Assembly (NCBI GenBank): GCA_036154955.1
Contig: JAYZWL010000083.1
Location: forward strand, 62,001-126,000
DNA from: Albimonas sp036154955
Lineage (GTDB): Bacteria > Pseudomonadota > Alphaproteobacteria > Rhodobacterales > Rhodobacteraceae
Direction: 5' to 3'
Length of the DNA: 64,000 nt
Below the pieces are notes generated by a model. That model was given only the letters and a program-made list of their open reading frames with translations. It did no database searches and was not told the DNA's origin. The position numbers and the translations under genes are program-made. This document shows positions 1 through 8,377 of this stretch, piece by piece. The stretch's first letter is position 1. The number at the start of each line of letters is the position of its first letter.

Positions 1-135
1 GTGCGCCCCGTCGATCCGGACGTGGCCGCGGCGGCGGCGGCTCAGATGCGCGAGGGCGATCCGGAATCGGCCCGGCTCCACCTGCTGTCCCTGCGTCGGA
101 CGCTGGATCTGGAGGAGCCGGGCTACCGCGACTGA
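1..135 (+). CDS. 3' end of an unidentified protein (partial)
   Basis: The frame is open from the first base of the window to a TGA at 133-135 and gives 44 residues ending in LDLEEPGYRD. The composition (Ala/Asp/Glu/Leu with scattered Arg) looks like the C-terminal helices of a real protein, unlike the Arg/Pro-rich shadow frames just downstream. The true start lies upstream of the window. The GTG at position 1 may simply be an internal valine. The piece is too short to assign a family. Confidence 0.4.
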   Translation: MRPVDPDVAAAAAAQMREGDPESARLHLLSLRRTLDLEEPGYRD

Positions 136-1112
136 GCGCGACGTCCGCGCGAAGAGACCGGCGGCGCGGCCGCGGCCGGGCAGGAGCGCGCGCGGCGGAA
201 GGCGAAAGCCGTCGCGCGCGGCGGGCGGCGAAAGGTCGGGGCGGTGCGGACGGGCCGGCGGGATCGGAAGGCGCGCGGCCGGACGGCCGCGGTCGACGGG
301 ATGGCCGCCGGTCCGATCCGGTGGCGAAGATGCCCCTCCCGGCCGGGCGCATCGGCGATGAGCGCCGTCCATGGGCGCGACGCGCCGGCATGGCGTCGCG
401 CGGTCCGGCCCGGGGCGCCGCGCCGGCCGCGGTCGGCGAACGTCGCCGCTTCGCGTCCTGCGTTCGTCACGCGCATCGGCCGGGTCGGTCGCCCGAGGTC
501 CGCCGGATCTCGCGCCTCTGCGTGGCGTCTCGGAGGCGCGGACGTCACGGCGCGGCCCCGCACGGGCGCGGCCCTGCGAACGGGGGGGGCGGCGGATCGG
601 CCGGGTCGCGGCGTCTCGGCCGGACCGTCCGGCCGGGGCCGTCGACGACCCGCGCCGGGCATCGCGTCGTCGCGCCGCCTCTCGTCTCCGCGCGCCGGCC
701 CGGCTCCGGTCCGGCCCGACGGAGCCTGAACGTCTCCGCGTTCGCGCCGGACCGCCTGCGCCGGACCGCGCGACCGTCGCGAGGGGAGAGGCGCCGAGCA
801 TTGCGCTGCGAGGCGAGCGCGGGACGAGCGCCGCCCCGTCGGCCGTGCTGAGGATGCGTCCCCGCGGACCGCGCGCCATCGCCCGGGCGGGCGCCTTCGC
901 CGATATCTCCTCGCCTTCGGCGCTGATCCCCGATCCACGGCCCCGCCCCTCGGCCCCCCGATGCGCGCCTTCGCGCTCGGCCCCGACCCCGGACACGACT
1001 CCGGCCCTCGCCCCGGCCCCGGCCCCGGCCCTGACCAAGTCGGTTCCGCGTCCGCATCCGGCGCGCGTCGCGCGGCGCCGCCGAGGCGGGACGGCGCGAC
1101 GCGGCGGACGGC
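136..1112. other. 977-bp stretch without a credible gene
   Basis: Many long open frames overlap here on both strands, but all translate to Arg/Ala/Pro/Gly-rich sequence with no motif, and none has a convincing ribosome binding site. That is what extreme GC content yields by chance, because stop codons are rare. A short CCCCGG-type run lies near 1003-1032. I see no RNA gene or mobile element. It could be degraded coding sequence or a long untranslated region. Confidence 0.5.
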
Positions 1113-1496
1113 TCATGCGTCGGCGAGCGGGTCCGGCCGGCGGTTGCGGTAGTGATCGACCAGGGCCGCCACCTCCTCGAAATTCTCGGACTTGTGGAAG
1201 AAGGCGGTGACGTTGTCGTTGAGGTTGAACAGTTCGGCCAGCGCCAGGTCGGTGCGGGCGCTGACCACCACCACCGGCAACGCCGGGTCGAAGCGCGCGG
1301 CCGCGGCGATGAGGTCCAGCCCGTCGCCATCCGGCAGGCCGAGATCGGTGAGCATCATTCCGAAGCGTTCCGCGCGCAACGAGGCCTCCCCCTCCGCCCG
1401 GCTATGGGCGAGCTGGGCGATCATTCCCCGCCCCATAAGCTCCAGCCGCCAGCGTTCGGCGACCAGGCGATCATCCTCCACGATCAGGCAGCGCAT
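1113..1496 (-). CDS. stand-alone response regulator receiver domain
   Basis: This 127-residue protein is a single CheY-like receiver. Visible features are the acidic pair D8-D9, the phospho-acceptor D51 in the LTDLGLPDGDG loop, the VVVVSAR strand carrying the conserved Ser/Thr position, and a lysine in FFHKSENF. There is no output domain, so it probably acts by protein contact or as a phosphate sink. It follows a second receiver gene (1575-2015) in the same direction after 78 bases. Both share the unusual phrase DLxLPDGDGxDL and an ELF motif, so they look like paralogues. No histidine kinase is visible nearby. Confidence 0.85.
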   Translation of the reverse strand: MRCLIVEDDRLVAERWRLELMGRGMIAQLAHSRAEGEASLRAERFGMMLTDLGLPDGDGLDLIAAAARFDPALPVVVVSARTDLALAELFNLNDNVTAFFHKSENFEEVAALVDHYRNRRPDPLADA

Positions 1497-1574
1497 CTCA
1501 TGCCCCTTGCGAAAAGATCCGCCTGCGAGGGTCGGCGCATTCGGTTGACAAAGCGTGAAGACGCCCGCCCCGGG

Positions 1575-2015
1575 CTATGTCCGCCCCAACCCGTTCGCGC
1601 CGTCGACGAGCCTGGGCCGGGGCGTCGTCGCCCCGCCGTCGCCCCACAGCTTCCGCCGCTTCCGCGCCTCGTGAACGATGAACCCGCAGGCGTCCTCGAT
1701 CCGGGAGGTCTTGCGGAACACCGCGGCGAGGTTCGGATAGGGGTCGAACAACTCCCCGAAGGCGAAGTCCTGCCGCGCGGTGATGACGGTGACCGGCGTT
1801 TCGGGCTGCTTGAGGCGGGCGAGTTCCAGCAGGTCCACGCCATCGCCGTCGGGCAGGGTCAGGTCAAGCACGATGATGTCGTAGGCTTTCGACAGGATGA
1901 GCTTGGCCCCGTCCGTCCAGCGGCCGACGAATTCCGCCGAGAAGCCCTGATCGTATATGAAGTCCTTCAGAAGCCGGCCCACGATCAGGTCGTCCTCCAC
2001 CACCAGAATGCGCAT
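1575..2015 (-). CDS. stand-alone response regulator receiver domain
   Basis: A 146-residue protein made of one receiver domain plus a short Arg/Gly-rich tail of about 25 residues. D8-D9, phospho-acceptor D51 (LDLTLPDGDG), the VTVITAR strand and the lysine in VFRKTSRIED form the usual active site. No DNA-binding or enzymatic output is present. It is first in a likely two-gene unit with the receiver at 1113-1496. The upstream bases 2016-2099 are AT-richer than their surroundings (TTTGGTTATGATACC near 2071), which suits a promoter on this strand. Confidence 0.85.
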   Translation of the reverse strand: MRILVVEDDLIVGRLLKDFIYDQGFSAEFVGRWTDGAKLILSKAYDIIVLDLTLPDGDGVDLLELARLKQPETPVTVITARQDFAFGELFDPYPNLAAVFRKTSRIEDACGFIVHEARKRRKLWGDGGATTPRPRLVDGANGLGRT

Positions 2016-2099
2016 GATCGGGGTTCCTTATCCGGCTCTTCCTCGTTGCCGGCTGAAACTCGTGCGCTTTGGTTATGATACCGTGAAGAAACCGTTCCG

Positions 2100-3371
2100 T
2101 CAGGCGCGCGCCAGCCGGGCTGCGGCGCCGCGTCCAGCATGGCGGCCGGTGGCGAGGCAGGCGGTCAGGAGCTGGCCGCCGGTCGGCGCCTCCCAGTCCA
2201 GCATCTCGCCCGCGCAGAACACGCCGGGGATCGCGCGCAGCATCAGGTCGTCGTCCAGCGCCGAACGCCGCACGCCGCCGGCCACGGAAATCGCCTCGTC
2301 CAGCGGCCGCGGGCCGGCGAGCGGGACGGGCAGGGCCTTGAGCAGACGCGCCAGCGCGTCGGGCGCCGCGGGCGGCGGCTCCCCGCCCGGCCCGCGGCCG
2401 AATTCCAGCGCCAGCGCCCGGCGCGCGGGATCCATGCGCAGCGTCTTGCGCAGGCGGTTGGCGAGGCTCTCTCCCGGCCGGGCGGCGTCGAGCCGGCGGG
2501 CCAGCGCCGGCGCCTCCACGTCCGGGAACAGGTCGAGGACCAGCGGCGCCCCCTCGCGCAGCGCGCGGGACACCGCGTAGATCCCGCCGCCCTCCAGCCC
2601 GCGGGCGGAGATGGCGAATTCCCCGCGGGACCGCGCGGGGCCCGCGATCAGTCGCACGTTCTTCACCGGGGCCCCGAAATGAGCCGCCATGCGGGGCGAC
2701 CAGTCGACCCGGAAGCCCATGTTGGCCGGCTGGAACGGCGCGAGCGCCACCCCCCGTTCGGCGAGCCAGGGCGCCCAGGCCCCGTCCGAGCCGAGCCGCG
2801 CCCAGCTCGCCCCGCCCAGGGCCAGCACGCAGACCGCGGGGCGGCGCAGGGCCGGGCCGCGGGGCGTGGCGAAGCGCAGGGCGCCGTCGGCCGCCCACCC
2901 CTCCCACCGCCAGCCGGCGCGCAGGACCGCGCCGCCGGCGGACAGCCGCGCCAGCCAGGCGCGCAGCAGGGGGGAGGCCTTCATGGCCCGGGGAAACACC
3001 CGGCCGGAACTGCCCTGAAACGTCTCCTGCCCGAGCCCGGCCGCCCAGTCCCGGATCGCGTCGGGGCCGAAGGCGTCGAGCATCGGGGCGAGCCAGGGCT
3101 CCGCCTCCGCATAGGCGGCGCGGAACCGGGCGCGGGGGGCGGCGTTGGTGAGGTTGAGACCGGAGCGGCCGGCCATCAGCAGCTTGCGACCGGCGGAGGG
3201 GCGGCCCTCCATGATCTCCACCCGATGACCGGCGGCGCAGAGCGTCTCGGCCGCCATCAGTCCGGCGGGGCCGGCGCCGATGACCAGCGCGGGAACGTCG
3301 GGGATCGGGTCGGGGGCGTCCGGGTCGAGGGCGTCCGGGTCGGGGGCGTCCGGGTCGGGGGCGGTCGGCAT
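2100..3371 (-). CDS. BaiN/HI0933-like FAD-dependent oxidoreductase (TIGR03862 type)
   Basis: This flavoprotein has an N-terminal Rossmann fold (VIGAGPAGLMAAETL), the GRKLLMAGRSGLNLTN motif typical of the HI0933/BaiN family, and a C-terminal FAD segment (AISVAGGVRR, then GVFCAGEMLDWEAPTGG). It is a cytosolic oxidoreductase of uncertain substrate. I place the start at 3371 because GGAGA lies about 8 bases upstream. A frame reaching back to 3527 would add Arg/Pro-rich residues without a better site. The N terminus carries an odd acidic repeat (DPDAP-DPDAL-DPDAP) before the FAD fold. It is divergent from the cytochrome b561 gene at 3526. Confidence 0.85.
   Translation of the reverse strand: MPTAPDPDAPDPDALDPDAPDPIPDVPALVIGAGPAGLMAAETLCAAGHRVEIMEGRPSAGRKLLMAGRSGLNLTNAAPRARFRAAYAEAEPWLAPMLDAFGPDAIRDWAAGLGQETFQGSSGRVFPRAMKASPLLRAWLARLSAGGAVLRAGWRWEGWAADGALRFATPRGPALRRPAVCVLALGGASWARLGSDGAWAPWLAERGVALAPFQPANMGFRVDWSPRMAAHFGAPVKNVRLIAGPARSRGEFAISARGLEGGGIYAVSRALREGAPLVLDLFPDVEAPALARRLDAARPGESLANRLRKTLRMDPARRALALEFGRGPGGEPPPAAPDALARLLKALPVPLAGPRPLDEAISVAGGVRRSALDDDLMLRAIPGVFCAGEMLDWEAPTGGQLLTACLATGRHAGRGAAARLARA
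3312..3356 (-). repeat. three tandem 15-bp repeats inside the flavoprotein N terminus
   Basis: Three head-to-tail copies of GGGGGCGTCCGGGTC (the middle one with one change) run from 3312 to 3356. In the coding frame each adds the five residues DPDAP or DPDAL. The repeat lies between the chosen start codon and the FAD-binding fold, so copy number could vary without harming the enzyme core. Confidence 0.8.
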
Positions 3372-3525
3372 CGGCGGGGTCTCCGGGCGCGGGCGGAGCC
3401 CCCTCCCTTGCATCGCGCGGGCGCGGGGGCAAGGGGAGGGCCCGAAGGCGGCGCGCCGCGACGGAAACCGGTCGGACCCGCGTTGAAGACGGTGACGCGA
3501 CCCCGCAGACAAGGAACGCCGAGCC

Positions 3526-4041
3526 ATGAGCCAGGCCAGCCATAGCCGTCCCGCCTCCGCCCATCCCGCCCCCGCCGCTTATTCGCCGATGCAGAAACGC
3601 CTGCATTGGGCGGTGGTCGGGGTGCTGATCCTGCAATACCTGGCGTTCGACGGCATGGGCCGGCCGTTCCACCAGGGCATGGAGGCGGGGGCGATGAGCT
3701 ACGGGTTCACGCCGGTCGCGCATATCGCGCTGGGGTTCGCGGTGCTGGCGCTGGCGGGCTGGCGGCTGGCGCTGCGCGTCCGGCTGGGCGCGCCCGAGGC
3801 GCCGGCGGAGGAGCCCGCGCTGGCCCGGACCGCGTCGCGCTGGGGGCACGGGGCGCTTTACGCCCTGCTGGTCGCGCTGCCTGTCACCGGGCTGATCGGC
3901 TGGTTCGGGATGAGCGAGGATTTCGCCGGGGTCCATGAGGTGCTGACCAACCTGCTGCTGGCGGTGGCCGGCCTGCATGTGGCGGCGGCGCTGGTCCACC
4001 AGTTCTGGTGGAAGACCGACCTCATGTCCCGGATGCGCTGA
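3526..4041 (+). CDS. cytochrome b561 family protein
   Basis: A 171-residue membrane protein with four predicted helices (about 31-48, 62-82, 106-125, 138-160). Histidines suited to bind two b-type hemes occur in KRLHWAVV, FHQGM, VAHIALG and GLHVAAAL. Members of this family pass electrons from the quinone pool, some to superoxide or periplasmic acceptors. The start has AAGGAA upstream. It stands alone between a divergent flavoprotein gene and a convergent amidohydrolase gene, and the terminator hairpin just downstream closes the transcript. Confidence 0.88.
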   Translation: MSQASHSRPASAHPAPAAYSPMQKRLHWAVVGVLILQYLAFDGMGRPFHQGMEAGAMSYGFTPVAHIALGFAVLALAGWRLALRVRLGAPEAPAEEPALARTASRWGHGALYALLVALPVTGLIGWFGMSEDFAGVHEVLTNLLLAVAGLHVAAALVHQFWWKTDLMSRMR

Positions 4042-4045
4042 ACGG

Positions 4046-4072
4046 GGGGGGCGCGGCGCGCGCCCCCCTTTC
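4046..4072. terminator. hairpin terminator between convergent genes
   Basis: Perfect 10-bp arms GGGGGGCGCG (4046-4055) and CGCGCCCCCC (4059-4068) with a 3-base loop are followed by TTTCG. It lies between the ends of the b561 gene (4041) and the amidohydrolase gene (4078) and may serve both strands. Confidence 0.7.
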
Positions 4073-4077
4073 GCCGT

Positions 4078-5214
4078 TCAGTCGCCGTGCCACCAGCGCC
4101 CGGCGACGACCACGCCGGCGGGGCGGAGCATCCGGTCCCCGGTCTCGACCTCGCCGCGCACGTCCTCCAGCGGGAAGGCGCCGTCCTCGACCGTCAGCAC
4201 GGAGGCGTCGCCCGCGGCGCCGATGCGGAAGGTTCCCAGATCCTCGCGCCCCAGGGCCTTCGCCGGCTCCACGGTCGAGCGGGCGATGACCTCCGGCACG
4301 TCCATGCCCAGCACGAGGAACTTGGACATGGTGACCAGCTGGTCGTAGGCGGGCCCGTTGATGCAGAAGGCGTGCACGTCGGACGAGATCACGTCGGGCG
4401 GGAAGCCCGCCGCCATCATCGCCTTCGCGGTCTTCCAGCCGAACGACCCCATGCCGTGGCCGATGTCGAAGATCACTCCGCGCTCGCGCGCCTTGAGGAC
4501 CTCGGGCTTGACCCGGCCCTTGCCGTCGACGGGGGCGTTGGGGAAGGGCCGGTAGCAGTGGGTCAGCACGTCGCCCGGGCGCAGGCGAGCGATGACGTCT
4601 TCGTAGGAGGGCGGCGGCTCGTCGATATGGCACATGATCGGCACGTCGATCTCATTCGCCACCTCCAGCGCCACGATCAGCGGGTCGATGCCCGAGGGGC
4701 CCGAGGCGTGGCGGCCGATGCGCACCTTCACGCCGACGATGGCGTCGCGGTTGGCCTGGATCACGCCCGCGCATTCCCGCGCCGCCATCAGGCGCATGTC
4801 GTGGCTCTCGCCCACCATGATCCCGGTGTCGAAGCCGTAGATCCCGGCGAAGGAGACATGGAGATAGGCGAGGATTCGGGTCTGCGACGGCTCGATCACA
4901 TGTTTGCGGAAGCCGGCGAAGTTGCCCGGCCCGGCGGAGCCGGTGTCGATGCAGGTGGTCACCGCGCATTGGCGGGCGTAGGCCTCCGCGTCCACGCCCA
5001 GCGAGGTGCCGCCCCAATAGACATGGGTGTGCAGGTCGATGAGGCCGGGGCACACGACGCGCCCGGCCATGTCGCGGACCTCCGTCCCCGTCAGCCTGTC
5101 GCCGAGCGCGGAGACCCGGCCGGAGGCGAAGGCCACGTCGGTCACCCGGTCGATCCCCTGGGAGGGGTCGATCACGCGCCCGCCTTTCAGGACGAGATCA
5201 TGGGCGGCGGTCAT
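4078..5214 (-). CDS. metal-dependent amidohydrolase/deacetylase
   Basis: A 378-residue amidohydrolase-superfamily enzyme. Visible motifs are CPGLIDLHTHVYWGG (first two metal histidines), GVKVRIGR (candidate bridging lysine), MCHIDEPPP and THCYRPFPN (further metal histidines) and ISSDVHA (catalytic aspartate). This pattern fits the dihydroorotase-like amidohydrolase/deacetylase group whose substrates are mostly unknown. The start at 5214 has GAGGG upstream. A longer frame to 5373 adds only Pro/Arg-rich residues. It is divergent from the RpiR regulator and TRAP operon, so it probably hydrolyses an amide or acetyl group on the imported compound (inference). Confidence 0.85.
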   Translation of the reverse strand: MTAAHDLVLKGGRVIDPSQGIDRVTDVAFASGRVSALGDRLTGTEVRDMAGRVVCPGLIDLHTHVYWGGTSLGVDAEAYARQCAVTTCIDTGSAGPGNFAGFRKHVIEPSQTRILAYLHVSFAGIYGFDTGIMVGESHDMRLMAARECAGVIQANRDAIVGVKVRIGRHASGPSGIDPLIVALEVANEIDVPIMCHIDEPPPSYEDVIARLRPGDVLTHCYRPFPNAPVDGKGRVKPEVLKARERGVIFDIGHGMGSFGWKTAKAMMAAGFPPDVISSDVHAFCINGPAYDQLVTMSKFLVLGMDVPEVIARSTVEPAKALGREDLGTFRIGAAGDASVLTVEDGAFPLEDVRGEVETGDRMLRPAGVVVAGRWWHGD

Positions 5215-5558
5215 GCGCGCGCCCTCGCGGCCGGGGAGCGGAACGGCGCGGACGGGCGGGGGCGGGCGGGAAGGTCGGGCACGGGCGAGGTCCTGGGGAA
5301 GCGGCGGAAGGGTTGTCCGGGCAAGTCCGGCCCGGCTGCGCGCCAGATTGTCCGGGCGGAGGGAGTCGCGCAAGACGGGCGCGGCGGAGCTTGAGGCGAC
5401 GATTCTGTAAGTTTCCTACATTTGCACACGAAAGGCGCAGGAATGCCCGCGGGATAGGCAGGAGACAGCTTCAAAACCATGTTGCTTTATTAGATTTGCA
5501 GAGTCATTCCTGTCTGGACAACCCGCCCCGCCGCCCGTTCCGGAGCCGCCCGCCCGCC
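5215..5558. promoter_or_regulatory. divergent promoter region, amidohydrolase / rpiR-TRAP
   Basis: These 344 bases lie between the starts of the amidohydrolase (minus) and RpiR regulator (plus) and hold no credible gene. The half nearest the RpiR gene is distinctly AT-richer (5400-5520), as expected for promoters, and contains the palindrome described separately. Confidence 0.6.
5406..5420. promoter_or_regulatory. candidate RpiR operator TGTA-N7-TACA
   Basis: TGTAAGTTTCCTACA is an inverted repeat with TGTA/TACA arms. HexR, an RpiR-family regulator, binds a TGTAA-type palindrome of similar form, so this is a plausible site for the adjacent RpiR protein to control both directions. Binding is inferred, not shown. 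Confidence 0.55.
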
Positions 5559-6446
5559 ATGCAGGAACCGCGCCCGATCGAACTCGTCGCCCGACTGCGC
5601 GCCCTGAGCCGCGAGGGCAGCCGGGCCGAACGGCGGCTGGCCGAACAGGCGCTGGCCGACATCAGCTTCGCCACCCTCGCCCCGATCAAGGAATTCGCCG
5701 AGCGGGCCGACGTCTCCGAACCCACCGTCACCCGCTTCTGCCGGGCGCTGGGATGCGCGGGGGTGCGGGAATTCAAGCTCGGCCTCGCCCAGGTGCGGGC
5801 CATCGGCGGGCTCTACATGTTCCCCGAACCCCACGCCCGGGACGCGGACGCGAGGCGCATCGTCTCCAGCGTCTTCGACAGCGCCATCTCGGCGCTGGAG
5901 CGGGTGCGCGACGCGGCCGATATGGACGCGATCGGGATCGCGGGCCGGGCGCTGGCCGGGGCGCGGCAGGTGGCGGCCTTCGGGTCGGGGGGCGTGTCCT
6001 CGCTCGCGGCGGTGGAGATGCAGACCCGCCTGTTCCGCTACGGCATCCCGGTCGCCGCCCATATCGACGGGCAGATGCAGCGCATGGCGGCGTCCGTGCT
6101 GAGGCCGGGCGACGCCTGCATCGCCTTTTCGGCCTCGGGCGAGGTCGCCTCATTGGTCGACGCCGCCCGGCTGGCGCGGGAGGGCGGGGCGGCGGTGGTC
6201 GCGGTGACCCGCCCCAACTCGCCGCTCTGGGCCGAGGCGGGAACCGCGGTCGCCTTCCCGGTGCCGGCCGACAGCCAGGTGCTGAAGCCGACATCGGGGC
6301 GCTATTCGCTTTTGATGCTGCTCGACCTGATCGCCACCGTCGCCGGCGAGACCATGGGCGAGGCGGGGGTGGAGAACCTGCGCCGGGTGCGCGCCAGCCT
6401 CAGCCAGCTCGACATGTCCGACCCCTGCCGCCCCATCGGCGACTGA
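5559..6446 (+). CDS. MurR/RpiR family transcriptional regulator
   Basis: A 295-residue regulator with an N-terminal RpiR helix-turn-helix (about 35-80: IKEFAERADVSEPTVTRFCRALG) and a C-terminal SIS sugar-isomerase-like domain (about 125-265) with VAAFGSGGVSS and CIAFSASGEVASLV. SIS domains usually sense a phosphosugar. The ATG at 5559 follows GGAG at some distance; the frame upstream translates to non-conserved sequence. The TRAP genes follow after 29 bases, so it probably controls its own transporter and the divergent amidohydrolase. Confidence 0.88.
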   Translation: MQEPRPIELVARLRALSREGSRAERRLAEQALADISFATLAPIKEFAERADVSEPTVTRFCRALGCAGVREFKLGLAQVRAIGGLYMFPEPHARDADARRIVSSVFDSAISALERVRDAADMDAIGIAGRALAGARQVAAFGSGGVSSLAAVEMQTRLFRYGIPVAAHIDGQMQRMAASVLRPGDACIAFSASGEVASLVDAARLAREGGAAVVAVTRPNSPLWAEAGTAVAFPVPADSQVLKPTSGRYSLLMLLDLIATVAGETMGEAGVENLRRVRASLSQLDMSDPCRPIGD

Positions 6447-6475
6447 CCGCAACCCCGACCTGGAAGGAGCATGAC

Positions 6476-6979
6476 GTGAGAGACAAGGCAGGCGCCCTTT
6501 CGGCGGCGCTCAACCGGGTGGTGGAGATCGCGGTGGTCGTGCTGATGGCGGCGCTGGTGCTGGACGTTTGGATCGGGGTGCTGGACCGCTACCTGTTCAA
6601 ATGGCAGCTCAACTGGCCCGAGACGCTGGCCCGCTACCTGATGATCTGGACCGCGCTGCTGGCCATCTCCTGCGGGATCGCGCGGCGCGAGCATATCGGG
6701 CTGACCATCCTGGTGGACCGGCTGCCCGGGGCGCTGCGCCGGTTCGTGCTGATCCTGTGCGACCTGGCCGCGCTGGGCCTGTTCTGCTGGTCGGCCTGGT
6801 ACGGGCTGCAATTCGCCATCTCGGGCGCGAGCCGCAACGCCATGATCTTCGGCATGTCCATGGCGCCGGCCTTCGCGGCCCTGCCTGCGGCGGCGACGGT
6901 GGCGGCGCTGCAGCTCGCGCTCTGCGTGATCCGGGACGGCGGGCGCAACGCCGTGCCCGACCAGGCGAAGGAGGTCTGA
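6476..6979 (+). CDS. TRAP transporter small permease (DctQ type)
   Basis: A 167-residue membrane protein with four hydrophobic helices and the typical small-subunit segment LNWPETLARYLMIWTALLAISCGIARREHIG. I chose the GTG at 6476 because AAGGAG lies 6 bases upstream; the ATG at 6471 is out of frame. It pairs with the large permease that begins 3 bases after its stop. Together with the periplasmic receptor at 8378 it forms a sodium- or proton-driven tripartite importer, probably for a carboxylate. Confidence 0.9.
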   Translation: MRDKAGALSAALNRVVEIAVVVLMAALVLDVWIGVLDRYLFKWQLNWPETLARYLMIWTALLAISCGIARREHIGLTILVDRLPGALRRFVLILCDLAALGLFCWSAWYGLQFAISGASRNAMIFGMSMAPAFAALPAAATVAALQLALCVIRDGGRNAVPDQAKEV

Positions 6980-6982
6980 GCC

Positions 6983-8263
6983 ATGAGCGTCGGCGTCGTC
7001 TTCTTCGCTCTGATGCTGCTCGGGATGCCGATCGGCTTCGCCATCGGGCTGGCGGGGCTGACCGGCCTGCTGGGCATGGGGTCGGAGCGCATGTTGCTGA
7101 CCGGGGTCAGCAAGCTGTTCACCGGGCTCGATTCCTTCCCGTTCCTCGCCATGCCCTTCTTCATCCTGGCCGGCGAGATCATGAACCATATCGGCATCAC
7201 CCAGCAGCTGATGCGGCTGGCGCATGTGATGGTCGGGCATTTCCGCGGAGGGCTCGCGCAGGCCAACATGATCGCCTCGGTGCTGTTCGCGGGGCTGACC
7301 GGGGCCGCCACCGCCGACGCCGCGGCCTTCGGCAAGACGCTGGTGCCCGAGATGGTGCGTCAGGGCTATCGGCGCGACTACGCCTGCGCGGTGACGGCCG
7401 CAGGATCGATCATCGGGCCGACCATTCCGCCGTCCGGGCTGATGGTGGTCTACGGCTCGCTGATGGGCGTCTCCATCGGCGGGCTTTTCGCGGCGGGGAT
7501 CCTGCCGGGGCTGGCGATCTGCGCGGTGTGCATGGCGATCATCGCGCTGGGGGCCGCGCGCAACGGCCTGCCCAAGGCCGAGAAGCGCGCGAGCCTGCGG
7601 CTGCTGCTGGTCACCGCCTGGCGGTCGCTGGCGGCGCTGGTCATGCCGGTGATCATCCTGGGCGGCATCCTCGGCGGCATCGTCACGCCGACCGAGGCCG
7701 CGTCGCTGGCGGTGGCCTACGCGCTGTTCGTGGGGGCGGTGATCTACCGAAACCTTCGCCTCGCCGACCTTTACGAGATGCTGCTGCGCACCGCCCGCAT
7801 CACCGGGGTCATCTTCGCCATCATCGCCTTCGCCTCCATGCTCGGCTTCTGGATGAGCTTCGAGCGCATTCCCCAGGCGGTGGCGCAGGTGGCGCTGTCG
7901 GTGTCGGACAACCGCTATGTCATCATCCTGTTGATCGTGGGCATCCTGCTGGCCATCGGCATGGTGATGGACATCACCGCCATCCTCATCATCCTCGCCC
8001 CGGTTCTGGTGCCGCTCGCCGACGACATCGGGCTCCAGCCGATCCATTCCGGCATCATCTTCGTGCTGGCGCTCAACATCTCATTGATGACGCCGCCGGT
8101 GGGGGCGTGCCTGTTCGTGCTGTCCTCCGTCACCGGAGAGCGGCTGGAGGCGATCGCCGCCAAGCTCTGGCCCTTCCTGATCGCGGAGATCGGCGTGCTG
8201 CTGGTTTTCGCCTACTGGGAGGACCTGGCGCTGCTGGTTCCCCGCGCGCTCGGCTTCGCCTGA
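6983..8263 (+). CDS. TRAP transporter large permease (DctM type)
   Basis: A 426-residue polytopic protein, the usual DctM length, hydrophobic throughout. It carries family signatures such as FPFLAMPFFILAGEIMNHIG, the LTGAATADAAAFGKTLVPEM loop, GPTIPPSGLMVVYG and the late NISLMTPPVGACLFV motif. AAGGAGG sits just before the start, inside the end of the small-permease gene. It is the ion-coupled transport channel of the system and is cotranscribed with the genes on either side. Confidence 0.93.
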   Translation: MSVGVVFFALMLLGMPIGFAIGLAGLTGLLGMGSERMLLTGVSKLFTGLDSFPFLAMPFFILAGEIMNHIGITQQLMRLAHVMVGHFRGGLAQANMIASVLFAGLTGAATADAAAFGKTLVPEMVRQGYRRDYACAVTAAGSIIGPTIPPSGLMVVYGSLMGVSIGGLFAAGILPGLAICAVCMAIIALGAARNGLPKAEKRASLRLLLVTAWRSLAALVMPVIILGGILGGIVTPTEAASLAVAYALFVGAVIYRNLRLADLYEMLLRTARITGVIFAIIAFASMLGFWMSFERIPQAVAQVALSVSDNRYVIILLIVGILLAIGMVMDITAILIILAPVLVPLADDIGLQPIHSGIIFVLALNISLMTPPVGACLFVLSSVTGERLEAIAAKLWPFLIAEIGVLLVFAYWEDLALLVPRALGFA

Positions 8264-8377
8264 GCCCCCGCCATCAAGGGCGGCGCAGACCGCCCCCGCC
8301 GGCCGGCGGAGGAGACGACGGCCGGTCCCGCCCGCCCCGAGAAACTCCACAAGCCCGACAGGACCAAGGACACGACC

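Noticed and set aside
1003..1032. CCCCGG run as a possible CRISPR or satellite repeat
   Set aside because: The units are six bases with no spacers, and no cas genes are present.
123..1330. Overlapping open frames of 160-280 residues at the left end
   Set aside because: Translations are mostly Arg, Ala, Pro and Gly, no ribosome site fits, and frames on both strands are equally open.
5511..5520. TGTCTGGACA palindrome before the RpiR gene
   Set aside because: Only 4-bp arms; it occurs easily by chance and does not match the nearby TGTA-N7-TACA element.
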